Part shown: one piece after another, positions 1 to 9,109 of the stretch | Numbering within the stretch: the stretch's first letter is position 1 | How the letters are laid out: each line of letters begins with the position of its first letter | From: Deroplatys truncata | Taxonomy: Eukaryota; Arthropoda; Insecta; Mantodea; Mantidae | Reading direction: 5' to 3' | NCBI GenBank assembly: GCA_030765065.1 | Contig: CM060984.1 | Location: 320,001-384,000 of the forward strand | Length of the DNA stretch: 64,000 bases | Notes under the pieces: generated by a model | The model's input: only the letters and a program-made list of their open reading frames with translations | What the model was told of the DNA's origin: nothing | Database searches by the model: none | Made by a program: the position numbers and the translations under genes

Positions 1-534
1 TTTCTACCAGCGTTCCAACCGCACCTCAACCAAACATCTCGCGCCCTTCGCTCCCGTATCATGGGTTACAGAAATTACCTGTCGGTGTACTACCATGACA
101 GTAAGATGTTTAAAAACTACGAGGTGGACGGTCACCCCTATAAAAATACACCTTATGCACTTCGCTTCGTCGACAGCACCTACGACGGAAAATCCGTCTC
201 CGCCAGAGTTCACAGCTGCGAAACCAAAATTCATTTTGTGCTATCTAACATGTGCTTCAACGATATCCAGTTCAAAGCAGATAAAGAAGACGTACAACAT
301 CAGTGGTTCCAATTTGTGCCCGCAAGAGGTTTATACATCGTTTTCTACGAACAGCAATACATTTCCACAGACAAAATGCAGCAAATGTTAAACGAAAACC
401 CCATGTGCTACGGCACGTGCTTAGCGGCGCATTTGGGTCGCGAAGCATCCTATATCATACCCGATCACATTCACGGCGTTTGCATGTTCAGCACCGTTCA
501 AAACAGAGTTCTCCTTCAAGTCGAAAACCGTTAA
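1..534 (+). CDS. Unrecognised virus-like ORF, 5' end outside window
   Basis: This frame is open from the first base of the window to a TAA at 532-534. The first in-frame ATG is at 61, giving 157 residues, but the true start may lie upstream. I do not recognise the family. The product is soluble-looking, rich in aromatic residues, His and Cys, with no signal peptide or membrane segment. Base composition is more GC-rich than the AT-rich DNA after 2300, as in the other ORFs of this block. The last codons and the stop are duplicated downstream (702-770). The compact neighbouring ORFs suggest a viral or Polinton-like origin; that is inference. It could also be a host or transposon gene I cannot name. 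Confidence 0.45.
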   Translation, partial: FLPAFQPHLNQTSRALRSRIMGYRNYLSVYYHDSKMFKNYEVDGHPYKNTPYALRFVDSTYDGKSVSARVHSCETKIHFVLSNMCFNDIQFKADKEDVQHQWFQFVPARGLYIVFYEQQYISTDKMQQMLNENPMCYGTCLAAHLGREASYIIPDHIHGVCMFSTVQNRVLLQVENR

Positions 535-960
535 ATCAACGGACACAGTGTTTTTCCTGCGGATGTTGTGCAATAATCGCTAAGCGCTTCCGGAGGATGT
601 AGTGAACCTCCAACGAACGTTTCCCCACCAGTGCTTTCCCTGATGTGGTAATTCTCCAACCAACTTTTCCCCCACCAGTGCTTCCCCCTGATGTGGTCGT
701 TTGCATGTTCAGCACCGTTCAAAACAGAGTTCTCCTCCAAGACGAAAACCGTTAAATCAACGGACACAGTGTTTTTCCTGCGGATGTTGTGCAATAATCG
801 CTAAGCGCTTCCGGCGTATGTAGTCAACCTCCAACGAACGTTTCCCCCACCACTGCTTCCCCTGATGTGGTGTTTCTCCAACGAACTTTTCCCCCACCAG
901 TGCTTCCCCTGATGTGGTAAATCTCCAACGAACTTTTCCCCCACCAGTTATTTCCTGCTT
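481..960 (+). repeat. Direct duplication plus 44-46 bp tandem repeat block between ORF groups
   Basis: A segment beginning TGCATGTTCAGCACCG at 481 recurs at 702 (offset 221), so the end of the first ORF is copied with few changes. Around it, a unit of about 45 bp containing the motif CCACCAGTGCTTCCCCTGAT recurs near 626, 671, 846, 892 and 936 (the last partial). The start and end of the motif can pair imperfectly (CCAC.A with T.GTGG). The block separates the upstream ORF from the downstream ORF string. In compact DNA viruses such intergenic repeats can act as enhancers or origins, but here that role is only inference. Confidence 0.7.
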
Positions 961-970
961 CCGGCAGTTG

Positions 971-1015
971 GGCTATATTTATGCACGCGCATTCTTTTCC
1001 CCTTCATTCGGTGCT
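971..1015 (+). promoter_or_regulatory. Candidate core promoter of the downstream ORF string
   Basis: A TATA-like TATATTTAT begins at about 973, and a TCATTCG, roughly like an arthropod initiator, lies about 30 bp downstream. The first ATG after that point is at 1031, which opens the zinc-ribbon frame. The spacing fits a TATA plus Inr promoter, but no further support is visible. Confidence 0.3.
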
Positions 1016-1030
1016 AGCCAGCCGTGGGGA

Positions 1031-1219
1031 ATGCCAGGACCGTCGTGAAAAGACTTCCACTGCTCGTTTTGCTTTCACCAAACGTGTAGCTGCGAACTTA
1101 AGCACCGTCTCACCCGCCTGTGCACGCAGTGTCAACTCGGTTTCTACGAAGACCTCGATCATCTCAACAAGCAAATTCAACAATTCCTTCGAAGGTACTC
1201 CGCTAGAAACACCACATGA
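1031..1219 (+). pseudogene. Small zinc-ribbon-like ORF with one premature stop
   Basis: Frame 2 reads from ATG 1031 to TGA 1217-1219, broken by one TGA at 1046-1048 near its start. Downstream of that stop, 56 codons are open. They contain CX2C (Cys codons at 1061 and 1070), a Cys pair at 1085 and 1091, and a second CX2C (1121, 1130), followed by a short charged helix-like tail. Two CX2C knuckles about 16 residues apart suggest a zinc ribbon or treble clef. The premature TGA follows TCG, so a CpG-type transition would explain it, though it could also be an assembly error. The final stop overlaps the next ATG as ATGA. The family is not recognised. Confidence 0.45.
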
Positions 1220-1515
1220 ACTGCTTCATCGTGCTCCTTCGGTATCTCGATAACGGACGAAGAATCCACCTGCTACTGCCCAGGGAACGCCAAGTGCTGC
1301 TGCAGAACGGCATATACATCTTCGAACGTTATCCCCCAAGCGACGTCGACCTTGTGTGGAACCAACTTCCCACAGACGCACAGGTAGTTTGCGCACCTTA
1401 TCGCAGGTGTAAACAACACTACAACCTTCCTCATCAAACCACTCATATAGACGGTCCTCCCCCGTTTATCAAAAACTGCCATCTGTGCCGTCATAATGTC
1501 ACAGGACGTCCTTAA
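1216..1515 (+). CDS. Unrecognised 99-residue ORF, ATGA-coupled to the ORF before it
   Basis: Its ATG (1216-1218) overlaps the stop of the preceding zinc-ribbon frame (TGA 1217-1219). Its last 20 bases overlap the next ORF, which starts at 1496. The protein begins hydrophobic, is then rich in Arg, Leu and Tyr, and has two Cys/His clusters near the C terminus, one of form CX2CRH. No membrane span is clear. I do not recognise the family. Overlaps of this kind with its neighbours on both sides are typical of compact viral gene strings and argue against a chance ORF, but no homology supports it here. Confidence 0.45.
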   Translation: MNCFIVLLRYLDNGRRIHLLLPRERQVLLQNGIYIFERYPPSDVDLVWNQLPTDAQVVCAPYRRCKQHYNLPHQTTHIDGPPPFIKNCHLCRHNVTGRP

Positions 1516-1810
1516 AGAGCTAGAAGAACTTTCCAGCAGCGCCCACACTCTCAGCGTATCTACGCTTCCACAGCACGTACCATATCGTGTCGTCGGCGTC
1601 AAAACAATCGACACCGTTCACGGTACAAAGCTCGTCGCCAAACTCGACAACGACACAGAGGTTTTCCTACCAACAAGATTTGCAAAAGCCTCTCCAGAAC
1701 TCAACAAACTCAACTCTACCTCATTCTGCATCATATACGCAGGCGAGGAAAAACTACGCAGCGGTTTCAAACGTCACATCGTCACGTTCTCCCCATATAA
1801 CCCTAAATAA
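1496..1810 (+). CDS. Small beta-rich protein, 104 residues, virus-like
   Basis: The ORF starts within the end of the previous ORF and stops at TAA 1808-1810. An N-terminal acidic helix is followed by a strand-rich core with a repeated pattern of hydrophobic and charged residues, including a VFLPTRF motif near residue 57. From memory, small proteins with a similar T.HG.KL...L....VFLP.RF pattern occur in insect virus-like loci, possibly as DNA-binding proteins; I cannot confirm that. It is the most protein-like of the short ORFs here. The stop shares its last A with the next ATG (TAATG). Confidence 0.5.
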   Translation: MSQDVLKELEELSSSAHTLSVSTLPQHVPYRVVGVKTIDTVHGTKLVAKLDNDTEVFLPTRFAKASPELNKLNSTSFCIIYAGEEKLRSGFKRHIVTFSPYNPK

Positions 1811-2302
1811 TGTCCGACGAAACCTATCCCGTCCCCGTGGGGAACAATCTTAACCTACAACTCATTCTCAACGCAGCTTCACCTATCCGTATCCTCTGCA
1901 TCTCCAACTCCATATTTCCGCAACAGCAGAGTTGTCACCATCACACTCGACGTCCAAGGGGCTCACGCCGTCCACGTCAAATGCGTACCTACCAAAGTGC
2001 ACCAGCATCAACAAGACGCACTATGCATCACATACCTCGGCAACAGCAACATTCCTGCTCTAACCAACAAAGTCACATCCACAGGATGCTTCTCAACCAG
2101 CCATTACAACGAATTTACCATCCCCATCTATATACCAACCTTCACCGAGTTCGTCAACGAAAGTTTCTCTCACCTGCTCGTCACCTGCATCACCAAACCT
2201 ATCCACCAATTTACCGTCGATAGCAGCAGCAGCGATGACGAGGACTCAAAGTGCACCACGTACTTTAAAATCAATGTTGTGGGCGAAATCTGTGTGTCCT
2301 AG
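1810..2302 (+). pseudogene. Last ORF of the string, split between two frames
   Basis: ATG 1810 overlaps the preceding stop as TAATG and opens frame 1. Coding character in that frame fades after roughly 30-35 codons. Frame 2, which has no stop from 1811 to TAG 2300-2302, then carries the more convincing protein: strand-rich, with an SSSSDDED acidic run before a final strand. A single indel near 1890-1920 would explain the change of frame, so I call it a frameshifted relic. Frame 2 is also the frame of the preceding ORF, so readthrough of TAA 1808 would give a fusion; that is less likely than decay. The family is not recognised. Confidence 0.45.
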
Positions 2303-2520
2303 TGCCTCAACAAACTATGAATTTTAATGTGCTTTTTTTCTCCTAATATTTCTTATATTGTCCATTTATTGTATTCATATGTTAATCTCCTGTGATCAAA
2401 TAATCCATTATGTTATTCTCAAACTATGTATTCATATGTTAAGCAAATAATACATCATGTTAATCAAAACTATGTATACATATCTTTATCCAATGAACTG
2501 TATTCAAATTATAAATAAAG
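2303..2520 (+). terminator. AT-rich 3' region with poly(A) signal
   Basis: After the last ORF the base composition drops sharply in GC. Three degenerate copies of a unit of about 50 bp starting GTATTCATATGTTAA lie at about 2373, 2428 and 2474. AATAAA at 2514-2519 is a plausible polyadenylation signal for the ORF string. Confidence 0.45.
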
Positions 2521-2525
2521 AAAAC

Positions 2526-2667
2526 AGTCCCGGATGAGCCAATTGCAATAACGATAATCCTCCCGCTCAGGGCGCTTTTCAAACTTACCGCCGCCGCCGT
2601 CGCACGCAGCGACACTAGCGCCCCTAGCGGCAGGATTATCGTTAAGCCAATTGGCTCATCCGGGACT
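2526..2667. mobile_element. Foldback MITE with about 50-bp terminal inverted repeats
   Basis: The ends are inverted copies starting AGTCCCGGATGAGCCAATTG. The arms at 2526-2576 and 2617-2667 match with about five to seven mismatches, and TAACGATAATCCT is conserved inside both. The roughly 40-bp loop is GC-rich (CCGCCGCCG). No clear target duplication is seen, so the superfamily is open. Confidence 0.75.
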
Positions 2668-3127
2668 ATTACTACTCATGTCTTTAGCTTTATAAAATAA
2701 GGAATAGCAAATAATTAGTTTACTGTTTTCAAACACAGAATTGCAACTTCATTCACTGTTCTGGTTTTTTGCAAGAGATTTTATTTCAACGCAATGTTTC
2801 TTAAGAATTTCAACTCGATTAGTTACACTTTGAGCACTTTAATCCGTAGCAGTAACCTTTGCCACATTTGAACTTGTCTCATTCTAGATTCTTTTGAAAA
2901 TATAATAAGCATCCCGCATTAAATACATCAATAACACCAACTTGCATTTACAAACTTTAAAAAAAATAAAGTCGACTAACGCCATGGCAGCTAAATACGT
3001 CTATCACCTCTGTGTATTAGGATGTTTAATTTTCAAGTAATTCAGCCTCAAAGAACAATTGGAGGATGCGGCATTCAATAAAAGTAAGGTTAATATTCAA
3101 AAGCTTTTGAGGCACTTGAACAATTTA
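2668..3127. other. AT-rich spacer, nothing recognised
   Basis: I see no coding sequence, RNA gene or clear repeat here. Confidence 0.5.
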
Positions 3128-6100
3128 AAGTATTTTTTTTATTTGACCGAACTTCAGATATATAAGCCAATGATATCACGCAATTGCACTGTCTTTGGAT
3201 TTCTATTACTTACCATGTTCACCTAGCTCTGCTAAAGAAGTGAAGGATTTACAGCCACTGTAAATGTCCATCAGTAAATTTATACTCCAGGCTCATCTGA
3301 GAGGTCCATTTATAGCTCAGAAAAAGAATCGCTTCCCTGCCCATCTGAAACAAATGTTATAACAACCTAATTCAAATTTTTTATTAAGGATAGCCATAGG
3401 TGATAGTTATGCTTTATTTTCAAAACTCTCTCATGCTGTTGTAACGCAATAAAGGGGCCAGTTTGAGCACCAAGTGGATATGTAATATGTGCTTAAGAGA
3501 AGAAATATTTACTGACATTAAACTAAGAAATACGGGATCACATATTACACACACTCCTTTTTATGAAAGAACAATTACGAAATTACAAATTGTAATTTTA
3601 AACCAGTCAATTCGAAATTTATCCACCCTTGTGTTTGTTTGAGACAAGGTTCTTAAACATAACTCTCCTTAGTAATTTATTCTCAGATGTAGAATTCAAA
3701 ATGCTTTTTTAATACTTTTTAATACCCTAGCATTCACTTTTGACAACTTTGAAGTGTTTTTTTCAATTGTTTCTTAAATTATGAACAATATTGAACAGAA
3801 GCTTAAACAAATAAAGCATGCTTAATTCACAAACGTTTGAGAAAACAGTGTGAGACTAAGAACATCTCATTACCATTATGCTTATTTTCTCAGGCAAGGA
3901 ATCCTCAAATCCCTATGAGCAAATCGATAATGTACCAAATTGATATTAAATTTTGAAATATGTCTAGCCATTGATACTGTTCAAACGGAAATTTTAACTT
4001 TAGTTCTATTTATGACATCAACACACAATGTTATTTGACTTCTATTACCTACCAAGTCTTTCAGTACTGCTAATCTCCAGATCATCTCTCTCAGCATAGC
4101 CATTCTTCGTGGCTAGTTCCATTAATCAATCTTCACAGACAGCTATTCAACAGTCTTCGTATGAGGCCCAAACTTTGTGCAGACATTCCGCAATGAGTTC
4201 ATTCACATGCAGCAAAACATCAAGAACGTTTAGTATGTTCCGCAGGATTATACACATTCGCAACACCACCATTTACCTAAACCCACATTAATTTCAGACT
4301 ATATCAAATGACAATTTCTGATAGAAAAAGAATTTTCTACACTTCATACTTCATTTACTATGTACAAACATACTACTGCTTTTATTATAAAAAAACAACC
4401 TCCCTTACCCACAAATTCAATACAAGGAACACATTTTTTAAGAGAAACAGCAACACATCTTACGCATCCTATTACATTTGACGTTAATCCCCAAAACCAC
4501 CCTCATCCTTAACCCAACCTGTCCCCAAGACGCGAAAAAAATTTCGAAGTTCCTTACATTATTTATTCCCAAGGACATCCAAGGATATATATTGTCTCTG
4601 GCCAGTTAAACAAACCAATGTATCTCCTACGGATCCAGTATGAAGGAATAAAAGTACGTAAGGAAATTTGAATGTGAACTTTAGGTGGTTCACTCATAAG
4701 TAATTTTTTTGCTTTGACCGAAGTTCAGATATATGTGCCAAGGATATCAAGACAATTACACTGTCTTTGGATTTCTGTTACTTACCATGTTTACCTAGTT
4801 CTGCTAAGGAAGTGAAAAGTTTACAGCCACTGGAAATGTCCAACAGTAAATTTATACTCCAGGCACATCCTAAAGGTCCATTTATAGCTCAGAAACAGAA
4901 TGGCTTCTCTACCTAACTGAAACGAGTATTATAACCACCCAATACAATTTTGATATTAAGGATAGCCATAGATGAAAGGTATGCATTTTCAACATATTTT
5001 TAAAACTCTCTCTTGCTGCTTAAACGTAATAAAAGGGGCACTTTGGGCCCCAAATAGATATGTTGCATGTGCTCAAGATCAGTTATATTTTCTGGAAATT
5101 GAATCAAGTAATACGGGAGCACATATGACGCACACACTCCTTTTTATGAAAGAACAATTACGAAATTACAAATTGTAATTTTAAGCCACTCAATTTGAAA
5201 TTTATCCACTCTTCTGGTTTTTTGAGATAAAGTTCTTAAACATGGCTCTCCTTAGCAATTTATTCTCTGATGTAGAGTTCTAAATGTTATTTTTTAATAC
5301 TTTGAAACTATAGCATTCACTTTTGCAAACTTTTAAGGTGTTCTTTCTCAATTATTTCTTAAACGTTGAACAAGATTGAACAGAATCTGCAATATATCAA
5401 TCATGTTTAATTCACGAACGTTTGAGAAAACAGTGTGGGACTAAGTACATTTAATTGCCATTAAGTTCATTTTCTCAGCCAAGGAAATCTCAAATCCCTA
5501 AGGGAAAATCGATAATGTCCCAAATTGAAATTAAATTTTGAAGTACGTTTAGCTATTCAAACGTAGTTTTTACCTTTGAAGGAACTTTAGTTCTGTCAAT
5601 CAATGACATCAACATACACTGTTATTTGACTTCTATTAGTTACCAAGTCTTTTTCAGTACTGCTAATCTCGGAACCCCCCTCTATCTCTCTCTCTCTCTC
5701 TCTCTCTCTGCATAGCCATTCTTCCTGGCTAATTCCATTAATCAGTCTTCACAGACAGCTATTCAACAGTCTTCTTATGAGGACTAAACTTTGTGCAGAC
5801 ATTCCGCAATGAGTTCATTCACATGCAACAGAAAATCAGGAACGTTTAGTATGTTCCCCTGTGTTTTAGACATTTGCAACAACACCATTGACCTAAACCC
5901 ACATTACTTTTATAGTACTTCAAATTTCAATTCCTTACACTAAAAGTATTTTCTACACTTCACACTATTTCCGATATACAAACACACTGCTGCTTTTATT
6001 ATAAAAAAACACCTTCCCTTACCTACAAATTTAATACAAGGAACACATATCTTGAGAGAAACCGCAACACAACTTACGCAACCTATTCTATTTGACGTTT

Positions 6101-6308
6101 ACCCCAAAAACCACCCTGATCCTTAACCCAACCTGTCCCCAAGTCGCGAAAAAAATTTCGAAGTTCCTTACATTATTGCTTCCCCCAGGATATAAATTGA
6201 CTCTGGCCGGTTAAGCAGACCAACGTATTTCCTAGGAACCCAGTATACAGGAATAATCGTTCATAAGGAAATTCGAATTTGAACTCTAGGCGGTTCACTG
6301 ATATGTAA
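3128..6308. repeat. Tandem duplication, unit of about 1.57 kb, two copies
   Basis: The sequence from about 3128-4700 is repeated at about 4700-6308. Matching landmarks are TGACCGAA.TTCAGATATAT (3144 and 4715), CACTGTCTTTGGATTTCT, CCCAACCTGTCCCCAAG, and a GCGAAAAAAATTTCG palindrome in each copy. The copies differ by many substitutions and small indels, so the duplication is old. Neither copy carries a convincing ORF. Confidence 0.8.
5683..5709. repeat. (TC)n microsatellite
   Basis: An uninterrupted TC run in the second copy of the 1.57-kb duplication, absent at the matching place in the first copy. Confidence 0.9.
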
Positions 6309-6714
6309 CATGCATCCAAAAACATTTTCTTTAACCCAAACCAATCCAGAAATTTCAACGTATTTAAATGTCCTAACCTAAATCTTCCCATTAACGATTT
6401 CTCCTCAATCCACGCTGTTGCTGTAGCTCTCAGAATACAAACAATTACTACAACCAACAGAAATTAAATATCAAGGGTACACATTGGGGAAATTATTAAA
6501 TCTTATGCTCTTGTGCTACATATTTTTAAAAGTAGCTTATGTTGCTTACACTGAATTACAGATATCTTGTGTTTCATGTAGATACGTTTAATAGTTTTGA
6601 CAAACATTATTTGCTGATACAATACTAAATGGTACACAAGTCTTTATTTTTAATAATATAAGCAATACCAAATAATTAATTCACTAGTTTTTCTTGAGCT
6701 ACTGTATTTAAAAG
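6309..6714. other. AT-rich spacer, nothing recognised
   Basis: No coding or repeat structure is recognised in this stretch. Confidence 0.4.
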
Positions 6715-6935
6715 TTGTTAATAATTTCTCCGGTTTGCTGCATCTTTACTCACAATGACCATCAAATAAGAATAATTTACCTAAGTAATTGCTTGAATAA
6801 GTTGATCTAAAATTTTCGCGATTAGAAACTTTTCATTGCACTAGAGCAGAAAAGACGAACTTCCTGAGAGAGAGAGAGGTTGTTCTGTTCGATTTCACCG
6901 AAATACATGGACAATTTCATTCATTGTCCGATGTG
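6715..6935 (+). repeat. Diverged fragment of the 5.2-kb tandem unit found later in the window
   Basis: AATAATTTCTCC..TTTGCTGCATCTT followed by TTTACCTAAGTAATTGCTT and a GAAAAGACGAACTTCCT segment parallel 28978-29170 and the equivalent part of the next unit. The later tandem unit is therefore not confined to the array but is, at least in part, a dispersed family. Confidence 0.6.
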
Positions 6936-7129
6936 ACCTCAGATATGCTCTGAAAATAATACATTTCTTTCATACAAGGGCCTTCAACTTAGATCTATGA
7001 TTGCTGTGGTAGATCACAATCCCAAATATAAATCAAAATAAGCCTAGCATCAAAAGTCAGTGCTTCAAAGTACCCAGCCTTTGATAATCAAAATTAAAAA
7101 TGTGTTGCACTCATGACATTATCTGCACA

Positions 7130-7738
7130 TTTTACAAACTACTCTTACAAAAGCTATCTACTTCTTGTTAGTCCAGATAAACTTTCATTACACATTTCAT
7201 CATAGAATAGAGTAGACAAAGCATTAGTCTTTTGAAGAGTGTCATTATGTGATGGCTTTGAAATTCCGTGCTTTTTGCATGAGCAAAAAAAGAAATGTAT
7301 CTAATGACTTCTCACAGGAGAAACGTGGAAGCGTTTGAAACTTGAAACCAATAACAAAGAATATCTGGAAAATTTGTTAACTACGAAAAAAAACTTTTAC
7401 ATAAATTGTGCTTCAGCAAAATCAACATTTTCTGTGTAGTAAGATATTTTCTGTTACAGTTTATCTTATACAAAGGGTATTCTGAATGAAGAGGACTTCA
7501 CATGCTATTCCCAGAAAATCCAATACATGCATTTTATTTGTCATGAAAATAGCTTAATAGTGCAGTATTTTAATAATCACTGGAGCTATTTTTGAGAAAA
7601 AAAATTGAAAAATGTTCCATGTAAAGGATAGCTTGGGGTGGGGGGATTTTTCTCAAAATCCTTTGTGTTTCATCCTTGGATGGTTCAGAACATACCAAGT
7701 TTCATATGTAACCATTTTCTTGTTCTTAAGTTATGCTG

Positions 7739-7778
<40 letters not shown>

Positions 7779-7860
7779 GCCTCAAAACATTTATTTCTGG
7801 TGAACTCTCAAAACTGAACTTTTGAGCGAAACCAAAACACTTCCTCTACTTACTGTAATT
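7130..7860 (+). repeat. Interspersed repeat X, copy 1, with (CA)n core
   Basis: It carries the conserved blocks seen in the other X copies of the window: a head with ACAAACTA...CTTA-like motifs, GTTCCATGTAAAGG, GGGGTGGGGGGATTTT, and AGTTATGCTGTTCACAC leading directly into (CA)n (7740-7776), then a CAAAACAT..TTTC tail. Short His-Thr-rich open frames here are artefacts of the CA tract. It is more diverged than the copies after 54 kb. Confidence 0.65.
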
Positions 7861-8054
7861 ACACAGGAGATAAACTAAAAATGAGGAATCTAACAAAAAA
7901 TAGAAGCTGCTGTTAATGAGGGAATAAAAACAAATACCTTTGTACTCACAAAGTGTGGATCTCTTACCAGATGCAGCAATTCATCTGTCACTACCAAAGA
8001 ATATAGGTTTGAAGCCTACACATACTCCACTGGGTTCTGGATATGCATTTCTAA

Positions 8055-8140
8055 TATTAAGCTAAGGCATCTGACAGCATAGATCACAACCTCTTGCTCC
8101 AAAAGTTAAGAGCTTATGGCTTCAGTGATATCACTAACAT
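8055..8140 (+). pseudogene. Tiny Jockey-like reverse transcriptase fragment
   Basis: One frame reads KA.DSIDHNLLLQKLRAYGFSD, which matches the motif A region of Jockey/CR1-type reverse transcriptases. It is on the strand opposite the large LINE beside it, so it is an independent fragment of about 85 bp. Confidence 0.55.
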
Positions 8141-8199
8141 CTCAATCTATAGTGAGCTAGACCAGCTTAAAGAAAGCTAGTCTACTCTAGGATGTAGAT

Positions 8200-8799
8200 T
8201 ACGTCATAAATACATAATTACATTGGTGCTTGTATGAAATAAATTGTAGTTCTTATGTAGAGTACGTTAGAGCTAAACATTTTAAAACAATATTATTTAT
8301 ACTTAACGTAGTTATAAAATTTGATAACATTTAATAGTCAGTTTTTTTAATGAAAGAAATCCCCTCTGTATAGAAGGTGTGAGTGACGAGATACCTTTTC
8401 AATGCTAACTTGAATTCATTTTTATTAGTTTTCAGTTCCTTAATATATGATGGAAGTGAATTAAATAATACTATACCATTTTGGAATACTTGTAGGTTAC
8501 TGATTGGCCTATTTAAGTCCTGCCCATTTCTGGTTTGTTTGCTGTGTATGTCTGAATGTTTTATGAACACTTCTGGGTGGTCAACCACGGTTAAAGGTAC
8601 AGTTAAAATATACTCACAGGCTAATGGTAGAATTCCAAATGTTTTGAATAGTGGTTTACAATGAGTTGATTTCTCTACACCTGCCATTATTCTTATTACC
8701 TTTTTTGAAAAAGAAATATTTTTTGCGTCTACTGAATTTCCCCAAAATGTTATTCCATAAGTCATAATTGAATAAAAATAAGCATAATATACTGTTTTA
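8200..8799 (-). pseudogene. LINE-A segment 5: C-terminal reverse transcriptase end and 3' tail
   Basis: On the minus strand, sequence from 8797 down to a stop at 8331-8333 encodes the post-catalytic C-terminal part of a Jockey-like reverse transcriptase (motifs VYYAYFYSIMTYG and FWGN, later NSLPSYIKELK). It starts exactly where the segment ending at 17046 stops. The Tc1/mariner-type transposon at 8800-17043 interrupts the two, with a TA duplicated at 8798-8799 and 17044-17045. Below 8331 I see only AT-rich 3' tail; the end near 8200 is approximate. Confidence 0.75.
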
Positions 8800-9109
8800 C
8801 TATTAGTTTCAAATGGGAAGAGTTCTGAGCTACAGCGAATGAGGTGCATTTGCGTGCACAGCGTTGCCACCTCGTTACCCCCACTCTTTTCATATTTCCC
8901 TCTCACTCTCACATCTGCCTGTCGCTAGAATGGTCGACGTAAAGCAAACCAAACTGTATTATCTAAACTTTTATAATTCTCCTGGTGTTTAAATTCATAA
9001 TTGGGAATATACTCGCATGCTACGTACGTATTTTTTAAGTGTTATATAATTATAGGTTATGAATTTCCTGTGCTTTTAATCCAATGGAACTGCCAGTGGC
9101 TCATCCGTA

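Noticed and set aside
603-960. CRISPR-like array
   Set aside because: Units are contiguous tandem repeats without unique spacers, and the context is eukaryotic.
1273-1614. 113-residue minus-strand ORF opposite the virus-like string
   Set aside because: It overlaps three plus-strand ORFs joined by overlapping start and stop codons, which explain the region better; it has no motif.
6173-6457. 94-residue minus-strand ORF
   Set aside because: It lies in the second copy of the 1.57-kb duplication, and no equivalent is open in the first copy.
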